DNA from: Incurvaria masculella
Lineage: Eukaryota > Arthropoda > Insecta > Lepidoptera > Incurvariidae
Reading direction: 5' to 3'
Length of the DNA stretch: 64,000 nucleotides
Assembly (NCBI GenBank): GCA_946894095.1
Contig: OX335665.1
Span: forward strand, 5,528,001 to 5,592,000
Under the pieces are notes generated by a model. The model was not told the DNA's origin. It ran no database searches and saw only the letters and a program-made list of their open reading frames with translations. The number at the start of each line of letters is the position of its first letter. Positions within the stretch are counted from its first letter, which is position 1. The position numbers were made by a program, and so were the translations under genes. This document shows positions 10,763-23,285 of this stretch, piece by piece.

Positions 10763-11040
10763 GCGAGTCGGACTCGCACACGAAGGGTACCTTACCATCG
10801 TACGAGATTTAACACAAAGAAAATCACGTTTTCGAATGGGGTCCCCATTAAATTTTTAATACTTTCAAAATTTTATCTATTTCTTGTTATAGCGGCAAAA
10901 TAAATACACACTTTGTGGAAATGACAGATGCTCACCTATTAAGGTTTGTACGATACAGCCCTGTGACAGACGGACGGACGGAAAGCGGAGGCTTAGTAAT
11001 AGGGTTTCGTTGGTACTCTTTGGGTACGGAACCCTAAAAG
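10763..11040 (+). repeat. Family A repeat, diverged copy
   Basis: It begins inside the palindrome (gcgagtcggactcgcacacg), with several substitutions, and ends tacggaaccctaaaag. Confidence 0.88.
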
Positions 11041-11510
11041 GATAACATTTGTGAGTTAATTATGAGGCTTAGTTCAAAAAGTTACTAATTTGTAAATAGC
11101 AATTGTTCGCATACATCCTCAGAATGATCTAAAATTTCAGCTTTTTTTTTTATTGTTGAATTCGATTAAATACATAACCTAATAATGTGCTCGCCACTAC
11201 AGTTATAGTTTGTAACTTGCTATGTTTTAGGAGTAAATGTGAGGAATTTTCAGGAGAGAATGGAGAGGAGTGAATGGAGAAGAGGAGGAATTTGTAGAAA
11301 AATAACTACAAAAGACTGTGGCGCCCTCTATTTTGACGCATAGCCTGTCGTGACTCGTGAAGTCACAGGAAATCTAAGATTTGTTTTTCTTTAATGCATT
11401 CTATGTCCATTGGCCAAGGCACAATTTTGCACGGCGACTGCCATGAAAATAGCGTTTTTCAGGCCCTAACGTTTCTCTACCTCTAAACATTGTCAGATTT
11501 TAATCATTTA

Positions 11511-12455
11511 TTTATTTATTTATTTATTTATTTGGAAAATCAACAGCTTTTATAAACATAGCTTTTATACAATGACAAAAATGCAAAACATAAGCCAGTA
11601 ACAGATTTCCACTTCTTGTACAATAAAGACTGTGCTTCAACTGTATTCGTCTATGATGGTGAGAGATTGTGTGAGGGTGTGTGTGGTGTGTCAGAGGGTG
11701 TGTATGTATATGTATGTGTGTAAATCATCTTGATGTAAATATATAAATATGGGTGGGATGAGAATGAAGATGTATGAAATTGATGAATGATTTTGCTTAT
11801 TTCGTATTATTTAAATTTATGCTTAAATGTCTTCAAGTGTCACAAGAGCTTCAATAATTTTTTTTTCGAAATGTATATTTGGTGTGGATGAAGATATCAA
11901 TTTCATTGAACTTACGATTATAGTTTCGTGTAATACGCGTTATTATCTTATTTTCAGCATAGTTTGTGCGTTGAAGTGGCACGTGAAATAATGGTATGTG
12001 TCGGGTACGACGGCAAGGCACATTCAAACTCAACTCGTTCAGCAATTCGGCGCAATCAATTCGACCCCGTACTATGTCAAAAAGCACCATCATTTCCAAG
12101 ACATTCCTTCTTTTTTCTAGGCTTATCCCCTTGTGCGCCAGACAACTAGCTTCGTACGAATCAAATGTTAAATTTCGTCGGTAATTTAAGTGCTTTATAA
12201 ATTTATTTTGTATTCTTTCGATAGAAACAATATATTTCGCATACATAGGTGACCAGATACTACTGGCGTACTCGAGAACGCTGCGTACGTATGCAAAATA
12301 TACTGTTTTTAAACATGCGATATCTTTAAACGGTTTACATACCCTAATAACAAATCCAAGACTTTTATATGCTTTTTGTGTAATATAATATAATCATAAT
12401 GTTGTGATAGCACAAGTTTGCTATCCAAAAGTACACCTAGATCGCGGATAAGATC
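11511..12455 (-). pseudogene. 5'-truncated LINE fragment (RT C-terminal region)
   Basis: On the minus strand, around 12455-12250, conceptual frames read DLIRDLGVLLDSKL and RSVLEYASSIWSPMYAKYI. An open stretch at 12246-11851 reads IERIQNKFIKHLNYRRN and so on, the C-terminal region of a non-LTR reverse transcriptase. The 3' end is a (TTTA)n tail at 11511-11534. The catalytic RT core is absent. Confidence 0.8.
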
Positions 12456-13259
12456 TACTTTACTTACTTAATTTGAATATCATCTTTGTCCGGATGTTTT
12501 GATTTGTTTGTAAATATCTGTATTTTTCAGTAAAAGTACATAATTCTAAAACGGTAAGCGCCCAGACGGGATGACTAATTCCCTGGTCACACGGTAGGGC
12601 TCTCGTCTGGGACGCTACCTGCGTCGACACTCTCGCGGCTTCGCACGTCGGCTCCACCGCAGGGACCGCTATAGGCTAGGAGGTCGCGACAAAAATGGTC
12701 ACGATAACGTACCAATACCATATCCAAGTACCAGGCAATTATTAGCCAAAATTATAACTTTATCCGTTTCGCAATAGAGACGCTAGGGCCCGTTTGCGCA
12801 GCCGGAAGACAATTGTTGAGCGAGCTGAGTATCTGGCTGCGCGAATCGTCCGGAGACAGTCGAGCCGGCTCGTTCCTCCTCCAGCGCACCAGCCTGGCCG
12901 TGCAGAGGGCCGCGCAGCAAGCGTTATGGGAACCTTCCCACAGTCGGTGCCCATGGAGGAGATGTTTTACATAGTCTAATGAGCACCGCTACTATAAATT
13001 AACTATGCCATTGTTTTTAACGAAATAGGTAATTCTTATTTCTGGACTTTTTAATAATCGTCTTTTTCGCTTGTATCAAACTGTTGGCTTTATTACAAAT
13101 TGGAATTGTAATAAATTTATGTATTGGAATTGAACGTGAGTCGTCGTGCAGAATAGACGTGTCGCAAGTAACGCTCTCGAAAATAATTGCTTTGCTGCTC
13201 CCTCCCGAGGCTGGGACACCAAGAAGGTGAGACAACACCATTTTAGTAACTCCGTGCTC
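12456..13259. other. Unassigned GC-richer sequence upstream of the LINE
   Basis: It includes a short GC-rich frame at 12794-12979 and could be part of the LINE 5' UTR or another degraded element. I cannot tell. Confidence 0.35.
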
Positions 13260-13430
13260 AGTTACACAGCGAGGTAACAGAATACCCCCACCTTGCCACC
13301 ACGATCGGCTGCGCCACCGCCGCACTGCCGCTTATCACTCGAGCGAGCGGCTCGTGCATCACCCTAGCCGGACCACTAAAGGAGAAGACGGACTGTTTTG
13401 GAGCGTCACTACCGTCGCCTTTTATCCACC

Positions 13431-14252
13431 ATGGCGACAACACCAGAGGTTCCAGAAGTCCGTGCAGAGGAGGACGATAATACAAAGAAGGTGGTAGAAG
13501 ACGACGAAGTTAAGGTATGCGGTGCATGCCAGGGCCCCCTAGGCACCGAAAAGCCGGCAGTCTGCTGCATATGTAAGGAGGTCTACCATCTGGAGTGCGC
13601 CAGTCTACCAGGGGCAGATGAGATCGCCAGGCGAACCAGAGCTTCGAAAGAAGAATGGACATGTGCAGCGTGCGTGGGGAAGACTCGGCTAGGAATCGGA
13701 TTCTACAATAGTCCCCTACCTAAGCAGAAAACGACTCCGACTACTTCAGTGGGAAACACGCCTGTGGCTAGCCCAATCGCATCACCAGTCGCCAGTCCTA
13801 TGAAAGTCCCAGAAAAACTGATTCCTCAGTCCGGTAAGAAAAAGTTAATGGTTAAGGGGGCAAAGGACGGAAAAGGAAAGGCTGGCTCCGAGCGCCACCA
13901 ATCTCCGGGATCTGATGGCGAGCGCCATCTCAATAGCGGTATGGCTGCTGCTGTACCTGCTCCAGTCTCAGGTAGTACTTCCTTCGATATGGACAGCATT
14001 ATCGGTTGCATTGAAAGGAAAATGGATGAGATGGGCCGTGTGCTATCTAAGAAAATCGAAGCTTCTCTCTTTCGCCTGGAGACGAGACTCGGTGAAGTCA
14101 CTGAATCCATACAGTTCCTGAGCGATAGAATGGACGACTTTGACAAGGAGTACAAGAATGTCCCCGAAAAACTTGAGTCGCTGGCTGTATTATATGTTTT
14201 TATCCAATTTTCTTTTTCCTTCATAGTATTTAGTGATATACATAATGAATAA
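13431..14252 (+). CDS. LINE ORF1 protein with PHD-like zinc finger
   Basis: 273 residues if the start is the ATG at 13431, which sits in a strong context (ccaccATGG); the frame is open further upstream without an ATG. Cys/His positions fit a C4HC3 PHD finger (roughly residues 30-81 from that start; CGAC, CCIC, YHLEC, WTCAAC). A Pro/Ser linker and a C-terminal amphipathic stretch (MDSIIGCIERKMDEMGRVLS...) likely to be coiled coil follow. PHD-like ORF1 proteins are known in CR1/Jockey-group LINEs. The presumed role is RNA binding in the retrotransposition particle. The stop overlaps the ATG of ORF2 (ATGAATAA, 14245-14252), suggesting termination-reinitiation. Confidence 0.85.
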   Translation: MATTPEVPEVRAEEDDNTKKVVEDDEVKVCGACQGPLGTEKPAVCCICKEVYHLECASLPGADEIARRTRASKEEWTCAACVGKTRLGIGFYNSPLPKQKTTPTTSVGNTPVASPIASPVASPMKVPEKLIPQSGKKKLMVKGAKDGKGKAGSERHQSPGSDGERHLNSGMAAAVPAPVSGSTSFDMDSIIGCIERKMDEMGRVLSKKIEASLFRLETRLGEVTESIQFLSDRMDDFDKEYKNVPEKLESLAVLYVFIQFSFSFIVFSDIHNE

Positions 14253-17113
14253 GTCAAACAAAAAGAAAGAAATTAATAAGAAAAAACACAAACTCACACT
14301 AGGATTACTAAATTCCCAATCTCTCGGTACTGGTTATGATGAGCTGTGTGCGGCCCTAGTTGTACCATGACCCTGATATACTTGCCCTGAATGAGACCTG
14401 GCTCCGACCGGGTGAAAAAGCCCGAGCTGTGCCCGGGTACATTCTGAAACATATACCTGCGGAGATGAGAGGAGGCGGAGTAGGGTTTCTTATTAAGCGT
14501 GGTCTACGGACCCAAGTGCGTTCACATCCGCAAAGCTGCTTAGAACAAATGTGGCTGGAAATGTCAACTGGTGGTATGAGAATTGCCATCGGTACAGCCT
14601 ACCGCCCAGCCAGAGTAAGCGTAGATGACACGGTGGACGACTTGAGTGAAGCTATGGCTACGATAGCCCATTGTACATATACTTTTTTTCTAGGAGATAT
14701 TAACATTAATTTACTGAACCCAAGAGACGCGGGCTCGATCAAGTGGTCTAATTTTATATCATCTCATAATTTAATTCAAGTAGTTGATAAGCCGACACGT
14801 ATAACGAACAATACATCCAGTTTATTAGACCTAATTTGTACAGACGTCCCAGGAGGAGCATTATCTGTAGATGTTTATCAAAATCGAGATCTCAGCGACC
14901 ATGGCCTAGTAATAGCAACTTTCAATATAAAGAAACCTAAGCCCGAGCCACATTTCATTACATACCGACCCCTGAGAGAAATCAACCACGATCTTTTCTT
15001 ACATGACCTCCTACACATAAACTGGCAAATTATTTATACCCTTGATAACGTCAATGAAATGGTAATTCATTTTAAAATTCTAATGACAGAGCTGTTTGAT
15101 AGACACGCACCGTTTAGAACAAAAATTTTAAAAACAATGCCAACTCCATGGATAACCGATAACATAAGATTCATGATGCAATTACGTAACGCCGCGGATA
15201 CCAGAGCTCGAAAAACCAAAAAAGACTCACACACAGCCTACTACAGGGACCTCCGAAATCTGGTAACATCGGCAATACGTCACGAAAAAACTGCATATCA
15301 TGAGTATCAGGTTAATTCTAATCTAAAAGATCCCAAGAGATTGTGGAAGAACTTAAAACAACATTCGTCGGTACCAAGTAGGAACAATAATAGTGAAATT
15401 CCGCCACACTTGAGCGACCCTGACGTATTAAACGAAATGTTTTTAGATGCTCCGGGAAATAAAGATGATAATGCTAATCTTATACAGAAATATATGTCGA
15501 ATAGACTGCACCATGATGAGTTTGTTTTGAAACCTGTTTGTACAACAGAGGTAGCAAAAATCTTACAAAACATTAAGTCCGATGCAAGTGGAATTGACGA
15601 AATGACAACAGCGATGGTTAAAATGACTCTGCCTTATACACTCGAATGTATCACATTTATAATCAATTCTTCCTTGAGTAGTGCACATTTTCCTGGAGCA
15701 TGGAAAGTAGCTTTAGTTAAGCCGATACCCAAGAAGGACTTGATTAGTGATTACAAAGATCTTAGGCCCATTAGCTTACTACCAGTTATTTCGAAGATTC
15801 TTGAAAAGGTCGTAAATGCCCAGCTCACTAATTATCTACATGAGAAGTCCTTAATACCATCTTATCAGTCCGGTTTTAGGAAACAACATGGTACAGAGAC
15901 TGCCTTACTAGAGGTCAAAGATCAGATACTTTGCGCCGCAGACGTCGGTAAAGGATCCGCACTAATTCTATTGGATTTCTCAAGGGCCTTTGACACCATA
16001 AATACTAAATTACTGTTAGCCAAGTTGTACGCTTACGGTGCTTCTCCAACGGCAATTACCTGGTTTAGAAGTTTTCTTTGCGGTAGATCCCAGATAACGG
16101 TTTGCGCACATGGAAAAAATGGAGTTCAAAGGTCTAAATTAAAAAATATTGAGCGCGGAGTGCCACAAGGATCATCTCTTTCACCAATCTTGTACAGTCT
16201 GTATACAGCAGATTTATTACAAATCCTTAAGCACTGCGAAGGTCATATGTTTGCAGATGACACGCAACTTATGATTTCTTTTTCCCCCTCCGAGACGTCA
16301 TCAGCTACAGAGAAGATTAATGAAGATCTCGAAATATTGTCTCAGACTGTTAGAGACCACAGCTTGGTATTAAATCCAATTAAATCTAAAGCAATAATTG
16401 CTGGCACAAGAAACCAAATAAATAGAATCCTAGAGCTATCGCCACAAATAATAATAGATAATACAGTGGTAGAACTAGTACCTAATGCCAGGAACTTAGG
16501 TCTAATCTTTGACGGTACAATGCACTTTGAAGAACATATCAATAATAAAATAAAAAACTGTTTCTATAGATTAAAAATTATGTATGCCATAAGGGACTTT
16601 TTATCTGTAAAGGTTAGACGCCTTTTAGTGGAGGCATTAGTATTATCACAACTTAATTATTGCGACGTTGTATATGGACCATGCATACTTAACCGTACCG
16701 AGAGATCTATTCAGCGAATACAAAATGCTTGCATAAGATATTGCTATAAGGTTCCCAGGCGAGCCCATGTTACTGCGGTCTATAACACCAACGGTATTCT
16801 TAAGATGAAAGCGCGGCGACAGCTACACTTCCAGTGTTTGGTTTTTAAAGTTATAAAGAAGCATACTCCTGAATACCTGTATAAAAAACTCACCTGGACA
16901 CAAGAAACGCACGGGCATAACACCCGGACACAGTGTTTCCCATTACAGGTCCCTAAGCATCACTCTGCTGCCTTTAGAGGCAGTTTCAAGTACGCTGCCA
17001 CTAAATGCTGGAACAATATCCCACCTCCGATCAGGGCAACAACGGGTCTTCCAGCATTTCGACATGCGTGCTTGAGACTGCTCCTGGGGCAGCAGAGAGA
17101 TGCGGCAATCTAA
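14245..17113 (+). pseudogene. LINE ORF2: APE endonuclease and reverse transcriptase, with one frameshift
   Basis: The ATG at 14245 opens a Lys-rich start and then LTLGLLNSQSLGTGYDELCA, the beginning of an APE endonuclease, which stops at 14371 in that frame. The protein resumes one frame over at about 14363 (HDPDILALNETWL) and stays open for over 900 codons to 17113. A single-base insertion near 14360-14370 would explain this. The endonuclease has NETWL, LGDININL and SDHGLVI; the RT has GVPQGSSLSPILYSLYTADL and the catalytic FADD (about residue 631 counted from 14360). The C-terminal region has IQRIQNACIRYCYKVPRRAH. No RNase H domain. Otherwise intact, so the lesion is either recent or a sequencing error. 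Confidence 0.88.
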
Positions 17114-17944
17114 AAAACACTATAGCTTTATGAAAATAAAATTTAAATGATGAAACAAAACTTTAACACTAACACTAAAACTAAAAACGAAAATTAATAA
17201 CAATAATAAGATTCCAGTTCTATGCAAACTCACAATCCTGCATTAATTCCTACCTTAGCAAAGCTCACACACAAAACCTATGTACATACACATCCACACT
17301 CTTAATAGTTACATATTATATGTTACAAATATTCTAGTGCGCTAACAGTGCAAACTTAAAGTTTACTTTTGTGTTAGTATTATCGCAGCACTCCTCACCC
17401 ACGTACGAGGTGAGCAGCGCGACGCCTCACAATTTCACATATAATAAATTTATTGGCAGGTACTTGCTGAAAATCAGCACCTTGCAGTCAGCTCAACTCA
17501 GGTAGTACTGGCCGCTTAGCAATTATGCTGAGCTAGCACCTTTTGGTATACAATTACCTCATTAGGATGCATTGAATGTATGATAGGTTATTTTTAAACA
17601 TTTCTAAATTGTACCTAATTGTTGTTTTTGTTGCCAATAAAGAATTTGAATTTGAATTTGAATTTGAATTTGAATTTGAAATTATTCTAAAATGCACGTA
17701 AAAAAGGCAACTTATTTCCAATGTTTATTAGCCAATGTTTTCCAATCTAAAAGGTATATTGGCTAGTGCCTGTATCCTTAGTTAAATAAGGAAATATTTA
17801 TCTGAAAGGTATATTAAAAACATTAAAGACATAGTATTCTAAAATATATTTTGGAATCCAAAATTTCAAAAACATAGTAAAACATTAAGAGCATGGAAAC
17901 AGTTATCGCCCGTAGTATGGGGCATTGATAGGGTAACGACTCTC

Positions 17945-18475
17945 TTAAGGTGACCCATCCCGCTCGCAACGGGGAAAGAAGCTCACGCACATATTACTTG
18001 TCAGAGATCCCAAATTTTGCTCAAAATAGCTTTATTTGATCAAACTAGATGCCTGGTGACCGTTGGCATTGTAAAATTGTGTTTGGTTTCTAAGTTATAA
18101 GGTCCGAAAGTTCGGATTTTTCGCGCGTTTTATGCAATAACTTTGGAGGTAGATTACGCAATTATAAAGTAAGAATATCTTAAAAAGATTAGTCATCAGT
18201 CATAGCTTATTTAATCAAGATTTATAATCTATTTGGTTTTTGTTTGATTTTTAAATACAGCGGTCGTGGTTTAGCTACAAGTCGTTTAGTAAATAAAATT
18301 TTCGTAAATCTTACCAAATCATACACTATGCACATTGTCTTTTTTGTGGACGTGTTGCATCTTCCTCATCACGGAGCCTGTCTTTTTCTTTGAAACAGAG
18401 AAGGTCCCAGAGCGCAACAGCACGGTTTTGTACCGTGCCCGCGATTGAATGTCCCGCCGGGTTGGGCCACCTTAA
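17945..18475 (+). mobile_element. TTAA-flanked MITE (family T), copy 1
   Basis: TTAA-GGTGaCCCATCCCG opens and GTTGGGCCACC-TTAA closes the element, so a TTAA duplication with about 16-bp inverted termini. The body shares long stretches with 21321, 24400, 25180, 35493 and 45182. TTAA target use suggests piggyBac-type mobilisation (inference). Confidence 0.85.
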
Positions 18476-18685
18476 GATTGCAACTTCGCTAATGCGAAAT
18501 ACCGCTCGAGTGGCATTTTTAAATGTGTGAGACCAAACTATTTCTTAGGTTTTTGTGCCCAAAGGGTGCCAACGGCCAATTAGCCTCCGCTGTCCATCCG
18601 TCTGTCAGCGTCTACGACAAGAAACCACCACCGACAAGAAATTTACCCGGATTGAAACTGAATCCGAATACATTATTTAGCTAAA

Positions 18686-19110
18686 AAATTCAAATTCAAA
18701 TTCAAAATTCAAAAATATTTATTTCGTTTCACAAAAACATAGGTGGTAACGATATACATTCCAAGATAATATCATTTTTTGTTTGTTTTTCGAAACGTGC
18801 TATTGATGGTATTAATAGTTCTTACATCCCGTAAAAGAATACGATTATGCACTACAGGGTGTAGGTTCCGTTGGTCTTAATTAGCAGACGGTAGCGAAGC
18901 ACTATGTTATGTAATAGGCGTGGGTGTGTGGCTGTACATAGGTAAGAGTGTATGTGTGAGTGTGTATGATAAGGACATAGGCGAAAATTAAGCTCGAAGG
19001 GCGTGTAATGGGGCATGAACATTTCTACGAGTGTGGGGAAAATCCAGGAAATAATTCGGCCCGACATCAGTCCAAAACGACATTGAACCGAGCGGACCCG
19101 GGTACCTCAG
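18686..19110. mobile_element. Repeat ending in ggtacctcagCTAG, possibly a Helitron end; starts with a (TTCAAA)n tract
   Basis: The right end (aaaacgacattgaaccgagc, gggtacctcagctagt) matches the end of the 31475-32785 element. The left part starts with attcaaattcaaattc repeats that look like an inverted LINE tail, so two elements may be joined here. Confidence 0.4.
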
Positions 19111-19337
19111 CTAGTCTCCACTAATTATAAAACACTAGGGAATTTTGGAATTTCACAAAAAACTTTTTCGAGGCCTATACTGACGAAACTGAGGATAAAA
19201 AACTATTTTTCGCAAGTGTCTGTCTGTCCGTCTTCAACTGGCCGCTTTTCACGATGAAACGGCTAATTCTATTTAGATGCGGGTTTCACTAATATAATCA
19301 AGCACATCTCGAAGAAAGTGAACATGATTTTTCGTAC

Positions 19338-19442
19338 TAAGCATATACGTCGGTTATTCCAAGGAATGTGACATGTATGTGTGTATACCGTCACAAACAT
19401 GCATGTCACAAACCTTGGAATAAGAGACGGACATACTTAGTA
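19338..19442. repeat. Inverted repeat (hairpin)
   Basis: gtcggttattccaagg and ccttggaataagagac arms, with an inner tgtgacatgta / tgcatgtcaca. Confidence 0.65.
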
Positions 19443-19886
19443 TGTAACATATATTTACTTAAGTCAACCTAGGACCGGCTCTAGCGTCTGATATCAAATA
19501 CGATTTTGGTAACGACGGCAATATGTTTGAATGTTCAATCTTTGCAGTCTAGATCCGTAACGTAGGTATAATAATAAAGCCGTTTATTTTATGAGAACAG
19601 ATGGTAATCGTTACATTGTGATGATTTCTAGAGTATTAGTGTATAGCAAAACGAACTGTCAATAGATATTTCCTCTTATTCTTAAAACTTAAGTCCTAAA
19701 TATTACTAAAGTCTTTATCATTTTTCAAATCACTGTGCTCCCCACTGCAGGGTGAAGGCCTCCCCCATTTTTTCCCATTGTTTTCTCTCATTTGGCTTTC
19801 TTGTCCATATTCTCTCAGCAATTTTAACTATGTCGTCGTCCCATCTCTTCTTCTGTCGTCCTACGCTCCTTTTTCTGTATCGTGGG

Positions 19887-20262
19887 TTTTTTTTTATGTG
19901 ACGGGACATGGATGGCTAATACTACACCTTCTGTCATGGTATTAGCCCAACACACCACATGGGAACTAGGTGCCTTGCCAGGACCTTCCTTATATTGCAC
20001 GGCTACATTGAACTGGATGGAAAACACGGACAATTTTCATTGCCGCTTCGACCATCGTTCATCCAATGCAATGGTACCAACCCGGCGGGAATAACCCTAC
20101 CACCTAGTAAGTAAGGAAGGGGACCTACAGTTTAACGTGGAATCCGAACCACGGCCAGCCTCTCTCAACGAATGGTCACCCATCCAAGACCAGACCGGAC
20201 CCAGCGTTGCTTAAGTTCGGAGAGCGATCGCCGAAGTGTCGCGCCACTGGGCCACTGAGGCT
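19887..20262 (-). mobile_element. SINE-1, minus copy
   Basis: It runs from ttttttttatgtgacgggac to gccactgggccactgaggc, a full-length but diverged copy. Confidence 0.85.
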
Positions 20263-20322
20263 GACAAAAAGTACCATTCTGTGGTCCTTTTTGTCCATCT
20301 TTCATCTTTAGTCCTAATGAGG

Positions 20323-20510
20323 TGTCCGGCCCATTTCTACTTAAGCTTTTTTGAGTGAACAATACTATCTTTCATTTCGTATTTTAGAACGTAGTCTCCT
20401 AGGCATAACAAGGCGTGACAAAATAAGAAATACACTTGTAGGAGAGAAGACAAAAATGAAAGATAGTATTGTTTACTCAAAAAAGCTTAAGTGGAAATGA
20501 GCCGGAACGT
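20323..20510. mobile_element. Palindromic MITE
   Basis: cttaagcttttttgagtgaa, caatactatctttcattt and the inverse aaatgaaagatagtattgtt, tactcaaaaaagcttaag; arms of about 55 bp. Confidence 0.8.
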
Positions 20511-20627
20511 AGGTATAGCGTTAAATAAATATATGTAGGTGTAATCTTAAATACTGTGTTAGTAGGAGGCATTGATTACGGGAAGAGGCACTGTAGGAGA
20601 ATTCAAAATTTTTGGCATACAGCAGGT

Positions 20628-20768
20628 GGCGAAATTGGTAGACGCAATACTCGCGAATGGAATGTTTTGCTGGTTCGGGTCCAGCCTTGCAGTATGTTCG
20701 TAAATTAGTTCTATTTACAGGGATCTTTCTTTAATTGATGTGTCCCTGCTTCACAATCGATTATACAT
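20628..20768 (+). mobile_element. SINE-2 (tRNA-headed), plus copy
   Basis: The head gcaggtggcgaaattggtag has an A-box-like TGGCGAAATTGG, and GGTTCGGGTCC at 20672-20682 is a B-box match, the spacing of a Pol III promoter. A second copy lies at 40246-40370. It is not a functional tRNA: no acceptor stem pairs. Confidence 0.7.
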
Positions 20769-21320
20769 ACATACATCTCACATTCCATCTCAAAGAAGTT
20801 TTTGCATCATCACGACATTTTGGAAATCTCCCTATTGAGCGAAAATGTCAATGACCTTTTTTGACCTTTTCAATTCTCACAGTCGTAACGTGAGCGGCGA
20901 GCAGACTATATAATATCGTACTTCAACGCGAGCAGAGCCGCGGGCACAGCTATATTCCACCACAACAGTTACATACCCCATACAAGACCGCCCTCCCCCA
21001 CACAGACATTTAGATAAAGACGAGATGTCTTTGAAATTCGAATCCTCACTTGATGCGGATTATGAATACGTCTGAAAGCTTTCGAGGCCTACTCCTGAAG
21101 CGTTCAATGAAAATGGAGCGCACGTCGCGTTTCGTTTTTCCTTATTGTACGTATTGCCCCTTCATCCTGAGATGGGTTCAATAAAAATCTTGGGCCTATT
21201 GCGTTCGGCCTCGTTTCCATATCGAGTGTGTTATTTCAAAGGAGCGGAGGCGGGACGTGCGATCTGAGTGAGACCTAAGAGTAAATGAAAATATTGATAA
21301 ATACGCAATAACGCATAGAC

Positions 21321-21873
21321 TTAAGGTGGCCCTTCCCGGCGGGGCTAACTAATTCGCTGGCACGGTACAAAACCGCGCTGTTGCGCTCTTAGACCTTCTC
21401 TGTTTCAAAGAAAAAGACAGACTCCGCGATGAGAAGGATGCAACATGTCCACAAAGCAGACAATGCGCATAGTGTTTGATTTGGTAACATTTACGAAAAT
21501 GTTTATTACAAAACGACTTATAGCTAAAAGTAAACCACGACCGCTGCTGTAGTAAAAAATCTAACAAAAACTAAATTGACTATTAATTTTCATGAAACAA
21601 ACTATGTCTAATGACTAATCTTTTTAAGATGAATACATTTTATCGTTGAGCAATCCAACTCGAAAGTTATTGTATAAAACGCGCGAATAATTCGAACTTT
21701 TGGACCTTATAACTTAGAAACCAAACACAATTGTGCAATGTCAATGGTCATCAGACATCTAGTTCGATCAAATGAAGCAATTTCGAGCAAAACTTTAGAT
21801 CTCTGACAAGAAATATGGGCGTGATCTTCTTTCCCCGTTTGTATGGGGAGTTGAGCGGGAAGGCCCAACCTAA
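21321..21873 (-). mobile_element. Family T MITE, inverted copy
   Basis: It starts TTAAGGTGGCCCTTCCCGGC and ends gggaaggcccaaccTAAGG. The body is the reverse of the copy at 25180. Confidence 0.85.
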
Positions 21874-22074
21874 GGTACAAGCGTAGACATAGGATAGTAG
21901 GGATAGACTAGAACGTACAAAACTCGCTAAACACTTCTTATTTTCGCTGTTACTATGACATTTCTGACCAGCGCCATATCCCGTCACTGCGAGAACTAGT
22001 TGCACCGTTTTTAAACTAAACTTATTAGGGTTCCGTACCCAAAGGTACATAGAGTCGTTACATAAACGCTGACA

Positions 22075-22400
22075 AAAATTGGGTCGTGCAACTGTTCAGT
22101 TTCAAGAGGTACAGTAATTTTAACAGATTGGACAGTACGTTTTCACTAAATATAAGACGTAAGTAAAAATGGAAAAAATAATAAAGCTGGAAACATTTTT
22201 CGCTCAGAAAAAGAGTAAGAGATAACAGTTATGGCACACAGTTAAAGAAACTATTAAAAGATACAGCTATTGAATGCTAATTCAATGTTTGAGGCAAACT
22301 ATTTTCACTCAGAGTAACCAATTTACTTAGTTGGCTCTATTGTAACGTTGCAAGACGGTTGTTATTATCGGAACTACTGTATTCACGGATTGTTTTTCAC
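22075..22400 (+). repeat. Family D repeat, 3' part
   Basis: gtgcaactgttcagtttcaa through ttacttagttggctctattg. Confidence 0.72.
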
Positions 22401-22466
22401 TGTGCGAACTGCATTTCTTCCTGCGCTTTCCGTAAGGCGGACCAAGAATTTCGTGTTTCGGACACC

Positions 22467-22560
22467 ACGTAAATCTGTAGGTCACCTACTTACGAGGTGG
22501 GAGGCTTAATCCCGCCCAGGCTGGTCATTGAATGAAAGATGGTCGCAGCGTCAATGGAAA
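22467..22560 (+). mobile_element. SINE-1 internal fragment
   Basis: gtaaatctgtaggtcaccta, ggcttaatcccgcccaggct and gtcgcagcgtcaatgg. Confidence 0.6.
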
Positions 22561-22989
22561 TTGCACGTCGGAGGTACACGCTCTCCCGGGGGGGGAGGCC
22601 TGCCCTGCCCTAACGCGGACAAAGCCGGCCATCAGCGATATTACAGTGGCGCCGGGGGAAATCGCCGTATCATAACCGAGCGCCGCCAATCCTATTATAT
22701 CCCTCCGGTGCCCCCGACTCAGTCCCATAATGAAACCTCCACTCCATCGCCGATAGCTTGATGGACAATAAGCAGATAAGCGCTCCACTGTTTCTCGATA
22801 TGACGCGCGAATGGCCCACTTGACTGGAAATTTAATGGCTTTTTATCATTTGATTCGGTGCCGCTTTGGTTCCGGCATTGATACGGAAAGATAGGTTGTA
22901 TTCAGGGCATTCATTTAGGGCTCGTACCCATACTACGTGATGGATTTTATCCACTTTTTGAGCCCCTCCCCCCTTGTGACCTTTAAGCG

Positions 22990-23285
22990 CGGCATATGGC
23001 GCACGCCAGGACCTCACAAATAAGGCTCTCGACGACGCCCATGGTCTTTCAGACTCTCACAGGGGCTGCGAAAACCAAGTCTGCCGGCCAGGTGATTCTT
23101 CACGCCATGTTTGAAGGAACCCAGATTGTACTTTGAGGGATACACTTCGGCTGGGAGTCGATTCCATATTTTACCGACCCTATAGATTATCTAGAGGATC
23201 TGTGGGTTCTTATTTTGGGATTTTCGGCAGTGAATGGGTGCATTCCCTGCCTGTTCCACGTTGGGAGGTGGTAGAAAAGGGACAA
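22990..23285 (-). pseudogene. LINE 3'-tail fragment (RVGKIWNRLPAE type)
   Basis: The reverse complement gives ...gggtcggtaaaatatggaat and then ccgaagtgtatccctcaaag, encoding the last residues of a LINE ORF2 (R-V-G-K-I-W-N-x-L-P-A-E-V), followed by a non-coding tail ending at gcgccatatgccgcgctt. It serves as the empty site for the nested copy at 33967-34635. Confidence 0.65.

Larger units (their letters stand above)
13260..17682 (+). mobile_element. Near full-length APE-type LINE (CR1/Jockey-like)
   Basis: It holds ORF1 and ORF2, then a 3' UTR from 17114 ending in ccaataaagaatttgaattt with about six GAATTT repeats at 17640-17680, the hexamer tail taking the place of poly(A). The 5' boundary is uncertain and may lie anywhere between about 12,660 and 13,300. 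Confidence 0.8.

Noticed and set aside
20628..20700. tRNA gene
   Set aside because: It has A- and B-box-like motifs but no pairing acceptor or anticodon stems, and a second dispersed copy with a shared 3' tail shows it is a SINE.
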